64,000 bases of DNA from Manduca sexta (GCF_014839805.1 NC_051119.1:733526-797525), one strand, 5' to 3'; positions 48,541 through 59,479 are shown, counted from the first letter of the stretch. A program made the numbers and translations. The notes: generated by a model not told the origin, from the sequence alone.

Positions 48541-49124
48541 TCGATGCAAAAACGGTATTTTAGCAACGTCTAGGTAGTACCTTATTGAACTGTGTAAAAA
48601 TTTCTTCACTAAGAGGGTACAGGCAACGAGAATCATCTTATATGGACAAATTAAAAAAGTGTACAGCAGTAAACAGCAAATTACAACTCGACAATTCACC
48701 ACAATAGCGCTAGCGTAGCAAGAGGGTACGATACGAAGTTAGCAGTTGTAAACGGAGTGAAGTATGCTAAGTTATAAAAGTCATAAGTATTAATAATAAA
48801 ACAAAAGCCTTTTTCCATGTTTAATTCAATATCATACTTAACTTTTGACGCTATCTTTGTAATTGAACTTGCCTCACTAATTAAGTACCTCACTCAACTT
48901 ACTTTCAGGTACAGTAGGGTCATTTTGCCGTACACATATAAAAAAAAGACGAACAGACCTCGCCATTCAATTCTAAAAAGTAATTGCAACATTATGTACT
49001 CGGGGAATAATTAAAAATCTCAAACACGAAGGAATTAATTCAGTCGATATTATTCTTTCAAATAGTAAACAACATACTTTTTTTATTGTTTATATTTTTA
49101 TTATAGTTTGTTGGATAAGCTATA

Positions 49125-52100
49125 ATGGCTTTAAACATTTCAAAATATAAAGCAATGCCTAACCCGTAAGTAATAATAATTGTTATTTATCCAAATTATA
49201 GATACATGAGTCTAAGTGCATACTTACTTTATAAATTAGGTACAATTATTAATTAGTTAGCAAGGGACTATTGCATTAAATAAACATGTTTTTTAAATTA
49301 ATTTAGACGAATTGAAAGAGGGTGCCACAAGCCATGTTGAGATCGGCTCCGTATATTTAGATGAATATTTAATTTATTTTGTGACCATATGTACTTTGTA
49401 ATGCCATTAATTAAATTAATAAATTTAAGAATCAGTAGTAGGTACCTATTATACACACACGCACAACATCACGCATTTTATTCCCGAAGGGGTATGCAGG
49501 GGCGCAACCATGGCACCCACTTTTCGCCAAGTGTGTTCCGTCCCATGATGTGATAGGGGGCGAGCCTATCGCCATATCGGGCACAAATTCCAAACTCCGG
49601 GCTGATACTGAGCAGAAAAACCCAAATATCACTTTGCCCGACCCGGGATTCGAACCCAGGACCTCAGAGCGCTGCCGTACCGCGCATGCAGTACAACTAC
49701 GCCACCGAGGCAGTCTACTTATTATAAAAGACAAAAACAAATCCCTTTTCTTTCTCATTAATTTAGAGTCGATGTAACTTACTCTGTATTCCCTGTCACT
49801 ATTTACCCTTCGAGAAGATTAAGGCCCTAGCAAATGATGTTACAAAAATGCTCAGAAACAATGCCCGACTTGCAATCAAACCCTGGATCACTAAATCCTA
49901 AGACCAGGATGTAAAGATCAATTTTGTAACAAAAAATATAATTAATTTGTTTATACTAATATCAACCTTATCCTTTTGTACCTTAGATTAAATAAAACAC
50001 GAAAGAAAGACACGCATCACGCCTTTATTAAGATAGATAGAGGTGCTACCAAAGCACCCACCTTTCTCCATGTATGTTACATCACATGATATGATAGAAA
50101 GCGAGCCTATCGCCGTATAGGCACTCAGACTCCGGGCTGATACTAACCAGAAAAACCCAATATCACTTCGCCTGACCGGGATTTGAACCAGGAACTCAAA
50201 GTGGCGTGGTACTGCACACGCAGTGCAACTACGCCTCGGGGAACCTTAATTAAAAATGAATAAAATACCTCATAAGCTAATTACTCTGTAACAATTTATA
50301 TTTTTAATTGATCGCTACAATCGCACATAAATGCTACAGGCGATTTTATTTTGTAATATATTTGTTAGAACTTTTACAGCTATCCTGGACAAATGTACTA
50401 TCTAACACTAAAATAATTTTTCAATCGGAGCAATTAGTTCCTGAGATTAGCGCGTCCAAACACACAAACAAACTCTTCAGCTTTATTTCTTAGTAATTGT
50501 TTTTAGTGTCTCTGCAAGTTCAGAAGAGTATCCGCTGTCGCAAGAGCAAATCGACTTCTACAATGAACATGGATATCTGATCATTAAACGACTATTCGGA
50601 CCGGAAAGTATTGAAAAATATAAGTGAGTACTGCTATAAATTATATTTATTTATATTGTGTAAAAATTTGAGCATATCAATGAGGTATTTGCAATTTGCA
50701 AAAACTAAAGCTAGCAGCGAATATAAAAAAAAATAAATCTAATTTAATGTTTGACCACTATCTCCTAAATTATCTCCCAAATTATTGCGTCATATTAGTT
50801 CTAAATCAAAAAGAATTATTAAAATCGAAGCAAGAGTTTAACAGTAACCCCACTACGCGCGAAACACGCCATACTAATGCAGTTTTCACGGAAGTGCTCC
50901 TTTTTCATATTACATTCAATATAAGAAAATATCCTAATAGAGAATAAATATTGAAAACCACGCTGTCCCGACACGGCCTAACTCCGTGACAATCAACTAT
51001 AGATAAATCATTAACTCTAACTATAAATACTGTAACAATAGACGATTAGCTCAATAGAAGCGATTTTGTAGCCATAGAAATTATCATATCTACATAGACT
51101 ATAATTATATGATAATTATATAATTATACTTAATTGGTTTGATATGAAATCTGATCAATAAAAAAATAAATAAAAAAAGCTTTTTAATCCCGTGTCGATG
51201 TATGCGAGCCTTGTAATGTTGCTAGAACATGAATGTCATAAATTATGTAAAGTACATAAGAACATTGTTTTCTTCTAATTAATCAAAACGCACGTGTATT
51301 TATACAGACTTATTAATAAGAAATCGTAAAGCTATACTTAGTCAAAACGCAAAATTATTCGATCTCTTAATTAGGTTTAAACTAAGAACTAGTGATATTT
51401 TGACAGTTATTTAAGCAAATCTTAACCACCTCTTAAAGCTTAAACAAGTTTATAAGCATGACTGATGAGGTTTATAATATTATGCTTCCTTTAGCGGTTG
51501 TGGTCGTGTTATGGTTTTTAGTCAGTTAATCTAGAACTTATTTATAATCTTTTAACAATAGCAACTATATACAATAATAAGTTATGGTATTATTATAAAT
51601 TAGCAATCCGCCCTGGCTTCGGGCAGCTCGCTCGTTTCAATTATATATAGCTAGACCAGTGGTGCCCAAAGTTAACTGAATTGCAACCCAATAAAAAATC
51701 TTCCGAATTCTGTACTCACTTCTAGATTGTCACGGAGTTACTTTTAATACTTAATTACATACAATGAGTGCTTTCCCACCCTCACACCCACCACTACAAC
51801 TCCTGTAAGCCAGGATCAGCAATCGCACGCATGACACCAAGCAGTGAAGCTCGGCGAGTCTCAGGGAAAACTAATTTGTCATTATCTCGCAACGAAATTA
51901 ATCTAGCTAGTGAAAGGCTGGTAGGTTAGCTAGGTTAGGGCTCATGTCCTCGCCGGTGAGGATCGCGACGCGTTACCCTTCTATTTCCCCCTTCTTGCCA
52001 GCCCGAGCTGGTTACTTCGGTTTGTACCGTGTCTTTAGTATAAATTGTATCCCTAATTTAAAATGTCCATAGTTATATAAGTAATTTTAATAGTTGTTTA

Positions 52101-55100
52101 GAAATTATAATAATTGTTCTTATACTTTGTTTTGACGTATCATAAGTGCAACTTTGTTCGCCTACGTGATAAATAAAGTATTTTATTTTTTATTTTATTT
52201 TAATCAAATAGAAAGATAGGGAGGAATTGGAAATATTAATTGTCCACTTCCCTCCAGAGCAATTTCATGTTCTATTATCAATTTTAGTTACTTTTCTCGT
52301 TCATCAGTTATTAATACTATTTATCAGGGTCCACCCAGTATTCCTTCGCGACTCACCAGTGGGTCACCCACAGTTTGGGAAACGCTGAGCTAGACAACTT
52401 CTGTTGGTCCGATCGATACCAATCTTCACTGGATCATCTGCTGGACTAAATTCATCTTTTTTTACTACACACTACACTTAATATTATGTGTAGTGGAGTC
52501 CAATAGAAACTCCACTGACAAGAGATGATTACCCCTCGGGAGTCGAGACAATTATGCCGGTTGTTGGATCCGGGTATGCACAGGCTGATCCCAGAACGCG
52601 ACGTACTACGTGGACCACTATGGCGGGTTTTAACACTTTGTGTACAATGGTCGCTATGTTGCTAAACTGAAGATTACCCAAAAAAAAAATCGCTCCAACC
52701 GTTTTGAAGTCACATTAATTTATATATATTACAATTTTTTGCCTGCGAGTTCGCCCGCGTACAATATTTTTTCCGGAATAAAAAGTTCCTAGACTCTCAA
52801 ACTATTTTCATATTTAATTTTATTGACATTTGTTAGTTAGTTTTTGAATTTACCGCCTTCAGACAGACGTGGCGGAGGATTAGATTTTATATATAAGGAT
52901 ATAGATTAACAGTAAAAAATACAACACTAAATTGAATATGGTTCCAGGGCGCGATTTGTAGAACTTTGCCACAACAAAGAGAAGAGAGGAATGGTCTCAG
53001 TTGTGAAGGACAACAAACTATTTCAGACGAAGACCAACCCAGAGGACTATATTAATAAGGTAATAATTATAATACGCGATAGAATCCGAAAAGTAATTTA
53101 ATTTCAATGTCTAACATTCGCGTAAACATAAGAAATCATTAAGGTAATACAGGATATAGATCCACTGCTGATGGTAACTGGAGTAAAATCCAGATAGATT
53201 CAGATCCAGATTAAGGCATTCAAGCAACTTGATAACGATAACCTTGTACGAAGAATAAAAGAACTAAGCCTCTGCATTTAGTGTAGTAGAGTGTAGTGCA
53301 TAATTACAACGAAAAAAACAGTGTCAGTGCTAAGTATATAACACACGAACAAACTGTTTTTTTGTTACCAGACTCTAAGAAAATGCCTAGAACATTATTT
53401 TTAGTTGTAATAAACTTAAAACTAGAAACTTAAGTTAGAATTATATACTTATAATTCTTGTAGAATAGATTGTAGTTTACTGCTAAAAACCTAATTCTTA
53501 CAACAAAAGAAAAATAAATCTGAGTACTAATATAAATTTACCACAGTTACCTGTGAATTATCGCTTGCTTTAACGGTGAAGGAAAACCTCCTGGGGAAAC
53601 CTGTGCATACCTGAGAAATTCTTTATAGGAATTTTGAGGGTGTGTGAAGTATACGAATCCGCACTAGGCCAGCGTGGTGGATATCCTATCCCTCTCAGTA
53701 GAAGTGGAGGCCCGTGCGCAGCAGTGGGACAGTATATATTATAGGGCTGATATTATTATATTATGTATTGTTACCTGTATCCCCCTAGATCCAGGAGATC
53801 CTCTACGACCCAGTGTACATGTCGTACAGCGAGTCCCCGCGCCTGTTGCACGCGGTGTCGCAGCTCATCGGCGAGGACCTCACCGCAGTCAACTGCATGT
53901 TGATCAACAAGCCGCCCGGCACGCCGCGACACCCGCCGCATCAGGTCAGAAGAATGTTTCAAACATATACCTCCTTACCTTAAAAATTTAAGTTTACTGG
54001 TGATAGGTCTCTCATATGTGAGAGTCCGCCTGGGTAGGTACCACCGCAATGTCTATCTCAGCCGCTAAGCAGCAGTGTTTAGTCATTATTGTATTTCGGT
54101 TTGAAGAGCATTGTAGCCAGTGTAAGTATATGTCCCAGGATGGCGAGCGCATTAAAAAGAATAACGTATCATCTTGCTTTGCAGAAGATACTGTTTCAAG
54201 CATGTTAAAGCTTCGAATTTACTGTTTACGACACGCTTTAAATATTCTACATTAACGTAACTTTTCGACATTCATCCTGTTAAAAAAACTTACACAAAAT
54301 ACCAGAATTGCAACCGAATCCTGAACTAACCAGTACTCGGCACATTGACTATATGGCAAAGTGTTTACGCACCGAACCTACATCTGTGTTAGGTCAAAGC
54401 GAGACAAAAATTATAAACAAAACGATCGATTTAGAAGCGCTTAAAGTACAATTTAATTTTATAATTAAGGTTATCATGGTTGCCTTAATAATATCCAATG
54501 AATCTATGCCTGTGATCAATTATAATATTACAGTTGTGTTACTGAGTCCAAGACTATTGGTCATAGGTCTCTCATATGTGAGAGTCCGCCTGGATAACTA
54601 CCATCGCAATTTCTATTTCTGCCGCCAAGCAACAGTGTGTAGTCACTGCTGTGTTCCGGTTTGACTTAACACCTCATATCTCAGGATGGCGAGCGTAGTG
54701 GAATGCCAAATAGTACTTTGTAATTCAAGGTGTTGGATTGTGTTTCTACTGTTTATAGGCGGTCGTATCGCTTACCGTCAGGCGAACCGCAAGCTCGTCT
54801 CGTCATTCAAAGCAATAAAAAAAGAAAGACCTTGCCATATTTTGCAGGATCTGTATTACTTCCCGTTCCGACCTGCGGACAAGATCTTGGCGGTGTGGAC
54901 TGCGGTGGACCCCGTCAATGTACACAACGGGTGTCTGTACGTGATACCAGGGTCGCATAAGGCAAGAGTGCTCTACCAACACGAGGATAAACTTAGGGTG
55001 AGGGCCTCGGTTCATTTTACAGTAGAAAAACGAGCATATAATATTGTTGATGATATAAGTAAATAAAATGGCATTCTTTCCTGCATGCTGCTCATTATCT

Positions 55101-57698
55101 ATGTTTTAATCTAAATTGGAGAGACACACTGAATGTATTTAATAGAATTTGTATTTTGCTCATATTACATTCTGTAGCTGTCGCCAGCTTTCTTGAGTCA
55201 CCACGTTACCCCTTACAAATGTAGATTTGTGACTAATATAGACTAAAGAATTAACCATCACTGGAATTTTATTTACAACCTTTGGAGATTCAAGTGGAGG
55301 TTACAACGAGCATTCAGAAGTTCTGAATCAGAACACACTAATTCAAATAACACACACTAATAAATTCCCTAAAGCAATGCCCTAAGGCCTTAGGGGTTTA
55401 AATTTTATGAGCTCACGGCTAAATATTTATCTTATCTTACTCTTTGCTTATGTACTAATATTATTAGGACGAATGTAAAAACATTTAGATGTGTGAAGGT
55501 TTGTTGGTAGCAAACGTCGTATCTCGTAAACATGTTTGGGTGAAATTTGGCACACGGTTATACTGTGTCCTATAATTTTAGGTACCTTTTATTCAGTAAC
55601 TTGCTCCCGTTGGAAATATTTGAAGTTTTGATCTGATTGTGTAAGTAGATGGTACTGGTGTCGTACAGATGGCGCTGCAAATCAAAAGTTAATAATTAAG
55701 AGATTTTCGTAATAGGAAAGGTTTTCCACGCGAAACAACGAGCAATATCTAGTATACTTATAAAAATCTATTGTATATCTAGGCTGTCGTCAAATAAAAA
55801 AATATCTAAAAATTCCAGGACGTCCTGCAGTTTTTCCACGAGATCGGAGACGAGGAGGGAGTGGCACCCGTGGAAAAGAGAGTGCACCTGATCATGGACC
55901 CCGGAGACACAGTGCTCTTCCACCCCTATCTGGTGCACGGCTCCGGACCTAACTTGTCTAATGTAGGTTATTGAAAATTCCGAAACTAGCAAACCGCCCG
56001 CCTGGCGGTCAACGACACGACTATTGCAATAATATATAATTAAAGATTATGGTCTGGAATATAATCCTACTAATATTAAAAATGCGAAAGTTTGTGAGGA
56101 TGTATTTATGGTTGTTCCTCTTTCACGAAAAAACTAGTGAACGGATTTGGATGGGACTTTGCAGTAGTATTGGTTATACGTCAGAATAACGGATAGGTTA
56201 TAATTTATAATGATTATGTGTAATTTTATCATAGTATAACGATACATATCAAGTAAGTCGGAAAAAAGTTTATCCCGGTAACTCCTTCACGCGGGTGAAG
56301 CCGCGAGCAGAAGCTAGTATGATATAATTTGAGTTAAATCCTTTAACAGAGTTACCGTAAAGCGCTGACGTGTCATTACGCGAACAGCCACTGCCAGTAT
56401 GTGGATGTGAAGGGCACGCCTCAGGAGCGGCTCTCGTCACAGGTAGAGGCGGAACTGCGCCGGCGCGGCACTGACTTATCCTTTGTCGTGAGTATTATCT
56501 TCACCATTCTTCTTCAGTTGCTGCTGAATATGTAAGTAGCTCTCTTAACAATTTCCAGATCAAGGTGTTTTAGTTAGCCGTCCCAGCAGTCAACAATGAG
56601 GGAAAAGTGCGAATAGTATACTGGAATCCCTCAGCGCAACGATTGTAGGGGCCTGGAGGAAAATTGGGAGGGGATACCTACGGGTGGGAAGTATAAGGGA
56701 AAAGGAACCCTCTTAGTATGGACGGAGGGGTGAAGAATCAGGAAATGTTCGTGAGCCCTCATATACCTCGATGTGTATTGTGTATTGACAACCATGAAGT
56801 ATACACACTGAATTGTGTGCCTAGGGCCGTTGTAAATGTCCCTCAGTACATGAGCGTGGATTCGTTGTGAAGAGCGAGCGCAATAGAATTGCCTCGGGGG
56901 AGAAAGGATACTGATTAAGGTTCCTAGATTTGCCTGCATCGCTCCGTGTCACAATGCGTCGATTCTAACTTAGAGTAGAGAGGCGAGTGTGTAGGATAGT
57001 GTCGTACAGTCTTTTAAACATAGCATCACACCTCTCGTCTTTTAGAGGAAGTGTTGGCGGCGCAAATACTTTTTAGTAAAATATAGTTTTAGTTTTAAAT
57101 TTTTGAATTCCGATCCGTCAATGTAATGTTTTTTTTTTGTCAGTTGAGATTTTATTTTCGTCGTATGTGAGTAAATAATTTTCTTATAACGCCTATTTTT
57201 ACTCCTTAAGGTGGTAGCTCAAGGTCCATTTTCATACATTTTGTTTCGGCTTTAATCTGGGTAACTAAACAAGTATTGGCAAGTAAAGAATTTAAATTCA
57301 CGTCTAGTTAGTGATTAGTTCTCGCAGTTGAAAGAAAAACGTAAAAATAATTAATAATCATAGATATTTCGGCCTTTAAAATTTAATATGACGAAATTTT
57401 AAAGGCAGAAATATCCATGATTATTAATTATTTTTACATTTTTCTTTCAACTGCGAGAACTAATCACTAACTAGACGTGAATTTAAATTCTTTACTTGCC
57501 AATACTTGTTTAGTTACCCAGATTAAAGCCGAAACAAAATGTATGAGAATGGACCTTGAGCTACCACCTTAACTGGTTGAGTACTGGCTCATCGTCAACA
57601 GGTAGGTATATTTCGCCTGACTAAAAGTTATCTTTCTTTCACAGGATCTGTGGCGCGTCAAGTCGAAACAAGTAAAGGGTGTGAGGGCAAATCTTTAA
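49125..57698 (+). CDS. PHYH: Phytanoyl-CoA dioxygenase-like, paralogue 3 (8 exons, 303 aa)
   Basis: Exons: 49125-49165, 50507-50623, 52948-53059, 53789-53944, 54848-54997, 55819-55962, 56350-56487, 57645-57698. All introns are GT-AG, with the same phases as copy 1. Seen: short exon 1 ending in PNP as in copy 1, NGYLII-type start of the fold (here HGYLII), [18 protein letters not shown] with H141 and D143, [21 protein letters not shown] with H232, and SYRKA with R243. Exon 5 is one codon longer than in copies 1 and 2, in the variable loop after GSHK. The C-terminus is RANL, close to the KANL signal of catalase. In exon 4 about 38 of 52 residues match copy 2 and about 35 match copy 1. The AATAAA lies 9 nt past the stop. 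Introns carry many repeats, three of them close to splice sites. Confidence 0.93.
49445..49715 (-). mobile_element. tRNA-headed SINE (R7) in intron 1 of PHYH copy 3
   Basis: On the minus strand: A box TGGCGTAGTTG and perfect B box GGTTCGAATCC, then a body with GGGTTTTTCTGCTCAGTATC and GCGATAGGCTCGCCCCC. Best-preserved R7 copy. The 108-residue minus-strand frame here is the SINE itself, not a gene. Confidence 0.85.
50012..50250 (-). mobile_element. Older SINE R7 copy in intron 1 of PHYH copy 3
   Basis: Same blocks in the same order as 49445-49715, with more substitutions and a head reading GGTTCAAATCC. It ends 260 bp before exon 2. Confidence 0.75.
50624..51904. other. Intron 2 of PHYH copy 3, unassigned part
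   Basis: AT-rich; no repeat or ORF of note. Confidence 0.6.
51905..52203 (+). mobile_element. Truncated jockey-like LINE tail in intron 2 of PHYH copy 3
   Basis: Same 3' UTR as the nested LINE at 20220-20539: GTAGGTTAGCTAGGTTAGGG, GGTGAGGATCGCGACGCGTT, GCCAGCCCGAGCTGG, TTCGCCTACGTGAT, then AATAAAGTATTTTATTTT. Only the 3' ~300 bp remain. Confidence 0.8.
52485..52670 (+). repeat. Repeat R3 in intron 2 of PHYH copy 3
   Basis: Head GTGTAGTGGAGTCCAATAG, middle GAGACAATTATGCCGG, end TACAATGGTCGCTATG. An R5-like reversed end follows at 52730-52890 (CCTGCGAGTTCGCCCGCG). Confidence 0.65.
53551..53764 (+). mobile_element. 5'-truncated SINE R1 abutting exon 4 of PHYH copy 3
   Basis: Lacks the tRNA head; begins in TGTGAATTATCGCTTGC and ends GGGCTGATATTATTATA. 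Only ~24 nt separate its tail from exon 4 at 53789. Confidence 0.75.
53998..54158 (+). repeat. Repeat R2, first half, in intron 4 of PHYH copy 3
   Basis: Head GATAGGTCTCTCATATGTGA through AGGATGGCGAGCGCATTAAA; the tail is missing. Confidence 0.65.
54557..54823 (+). repeat. Repeat R2 ending 24 nt before exon 5 of PHYH copy 3
   Basis: Full-length with a ~50-bp internal loss. It ends CATTCAAAGCAATAAAAAAA, followed by GAAAGACCTTGCCATATTTTGCAG and exon 5. An ORF that joins this repeat to exon 5 exists by chance. Confidence 0.75.
55462..55755 (+). repeat. Helitron-like element in intron 5 of PHYH copy 3
   Basis: Starts ATTAGGACGAATGTAAAAAC and ends AACGAGCAATATCTAGT, close to exon 6. The class is inferred from its ends. 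Confidence 0.5.
56055..56320 (+). repeat. Helitron-like element (R5) in intron 6 of PHYH copy 3
   Basis: Starts CCTACTAATATTAAAAATGC and ends GAAGCCGCGAGCAGAAGCTAGT-like, 30 bp before exon 7. Related to 11148-11300 in reverse. Confidence 0.6.
56590..56910 (-). mobile_element. Retroposon R4 in intron 7 of PHYH copy 3
   Basis: Same block order as 6298-6625, including TGAACCATGAAGTATACACA-like sequence and the GCCTCGGGGG end. Its T-run has decayed. The minus-strand 102-residue frame through it is not a gene. Confidence 0.65.
57210..57568. mobile_element. 359-bp foldback element with TTAA duplication (piggyBac-type MITE)
   Basis: Starts GGTGGTAGCTCAAGGTCC and ends with its complement. TTAA sits on both sides (57206-57209 and 57569-57572). 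The arms are ~170 bp, near-perfect, with a loop of about 10 nt around 57389-57398. TTAA targeting is characteristic of piggyBac elements. It has no coding capacity and lies in intron 7 of PHYH copy 3, ending ~75 bp before exon 8. Confidence 0.88.
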
Positions 57699-57706
57699 TT
57701 ATATTT

Positions 57707-57712
57707 AATAAA
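57707..57712 (+). terminator. Poly(A) signal of PHYH copy 3
   Basis: This is an AATAAA hexamer beginning 9 nt after the stop codon, so the 3' UTR would be very short, perhaps 25-40 nt. Confidence 0.6.
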
Positions 57713-58109
57713 CATTTCATTATTTTATAACAATTATTATTAGTGAAGTTTTACACGTTTATGAAAGAAATTATGCCTTTTCTTTTATTAAATCACTTGA
57801 GGTTGTGAAATTGTTTCATTTGTACTTTTCCAATACATTTAACAAACGTAGACCAGGCAGACAAGCAAAGTGGGGCAATTTTGCCCATCAATCAATTAAA
57901 ATTTCAATCAAATCAATGATTGATTAAAAAAATTGCAATGCAATTGCAAATGCAATTAATTTAAATCGTAATTAATGATTAGTTGCACCTTATACTATAT
58001 TTAAAATACAATTAAATCAATCACTGTTAACTTATTTAAGTTTTCTATGAAAGTAACATTAAATACTATACCCAATAATCCATAATATCAAAATCCAAAA
58101 ATAGGTCAA

Positions 58110-58402
58110 TAATCTATATACTTATATAAATATGAATCCCTATTTCCCTTGGTCACGCCATCACGCGTAAACGGCTGGACCGAATTCAATATTTGTTTTT
58201 TTTTTGTTGTTGTGTTTGTTATTGTCAAGAAAACGATCTTATGAAAGTAAAAATTCAAAAAATTGCGCGGAAAATTTAAGAAAATTTTGCGAAAATATTA
58301 TTTTTATATAACTGTCAATTGTTTGAAATACCTGTCAGCGATTGACAGAATGCGCGCTGAAAAACATAGTTAAGACGGGACAACGTCTGTCGGGTCAACT
58401 AG
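58110..58402 (-). repeat. Repeat R6 downstream of PHYH copy 3
   Basis: Reverse of 11555-11835, best preserved: CTTGGTCACGCCATCACGCG at the left, GACGGGACAACGTCTGTCGG at the right. The stretch 57720-58100 before it is AT-rich with CAATTGCAAATGCAATTA-type low complexity. Confidence 0.7.
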
Positions 58403-58506
58403 TTCTGTATAAATGTTAACATCATGAAATATATGGCGGCGCTGAAGCGTCATTTCAGCAAAATACATCTCTTCCATGAGTTAAAAGTTTTTATTTAGGT
58501 AAACTA

Positions 58507-59386
58507 AAAACTAAAAGGAGACCCCCTATCACCTAGAATTTTTATTACCGTTCTACAAAATATCATGAAAACGCTAAAATGGAAAAACAGTGGTATAAAC
58601 ATTAACGGTCAATACTTAAGTAATCTCAGGTTCGCAGATGACATTGTACTCTTTGCCGAAAGTGCAACACAATTAGAAACGATGATAAACGAAATAAATG
58701 CAACCAGTAATGAGATCGGTTTGCAATTAAATATTACAAAAACAAAAACTATGACAAATAGCAAAAAAACTCCTATACACATTAATAACACCCCACTAGA
58801 ATATGTTGAAGAGTATTTGTATCTAGGCAAACAAATGTCTTTTAAAAAATCGAGATCACAAGACGAACTCATGCGTCGTATAAACATAGCCTGGAATAAA
58901 TTCTGGAATTTCAAAGAGATTCTGAAATCAAATATTTCATTAAAATTAAAGAAAAAGGTATTAGACTCGTATATATTACCATCACTCTCCTACGCCTCCC
59001 AAACGTGGATATTTAATAAAAAAACAAGTAATAAAATTCTAACAACGCAAAGAGCCATGGAACGAAGTATTCTAAATTTAAAATTAAAACATAAAAGAAG
59101 AAATATTGATATTAGGAAAAGAACAAAAGTTATTGATGCTTTACAACATTGCAAAACCCTAAAGTGGAAATGGGCTGGCCATATTGCGCGTATGAGTGAT
59201 GAGAGATGGGCAAAAAAGATAACCACTTGGAAAGGGCCAGTGGGAAAGAGAAACAAAGGTAGACCTGTGGAGAAATGGCTCGATGAAATTCTAAAAGTTG
59301 CAGGAAAAAATTGGTTACAAAAGGCAAAGGACAGAAATATGTGGAGAAACATGGAGGAGGCCTTTACTCTTCAGGGAGGTCCTTAA
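58507..59386 (+). pseudogene. LINE ORF2 fragment: RT palm end and C-terminal domain
   Basis: The frame is open from the truncation point to TAA at 59384-59386, without stops. It begins with GDPLSPRIF (RT box B), then LRFADDIVLFAES with the catalytic FADD, NITKTKTMT, YLYLGKQMS, ILPSLSYASQTWIF and WAGHIARMSDERW. No endonuclease or fingers remain, so it is inactive alone. An ATG occurs at 58565, giving 273 residues, but translation from it is not expected. Confidence 0.88.
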
Positions 59387-59461
59387 AATACAGATAAAAA
59401 AAAAAAACAAAACTTTCATACATAAAAAAAAGAGGAATAAATAAAGGCTTTATTATTATTA
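58507..59461 (+). mobile_element. Young 5'-truncated LINE (RTE/Proto2-like) with 16-bp TSD
   Basis: Bounded by TTATTTAGGTAAACTA at 58491-58506 and 59462-59477, identical on both sides. The 3' end has AATAAAGGC then TTATTATTATTATT. The insertion begins inside the RT domain. Confidence 0.92.
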
Positions 59462-59479
59462 TTATTTAGGTAAACTAGA

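Noticed and set aside
49432..49758. 108-residue minus-strand ORF, and the tRNA-like sequence within it
   Set aside because: It is SINE R7. A and B boxes are present, but there is no paired acceptor stem or cloverleaf, so it is neither a protein gene nor a tRNA gene. The same holds for the R1 heads.
54308..54664. 118-residue plus-strand ORF in intron 4 of copy 3
   Set aside because: Its last third is R2 repeat sequence, the rest has no domain, and the same R2 block occurs in other frames elsewhere.
54686..55066. 126-residue ORF joining an R2 repeat to exon 5 of copy 3
   Set aside because: The exon part is real, but the upstream part is repeat and the downstream part is intron past a GT donor at 54998; splicing in phase with the paralogues is better supported.
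58990..59352. 120-residue minus-strand ORF (and 58609-58914)
   Set aside because: Antisense shadows of the LINE ORF2 fragment, whose plus-strand frame carries RT motifs.
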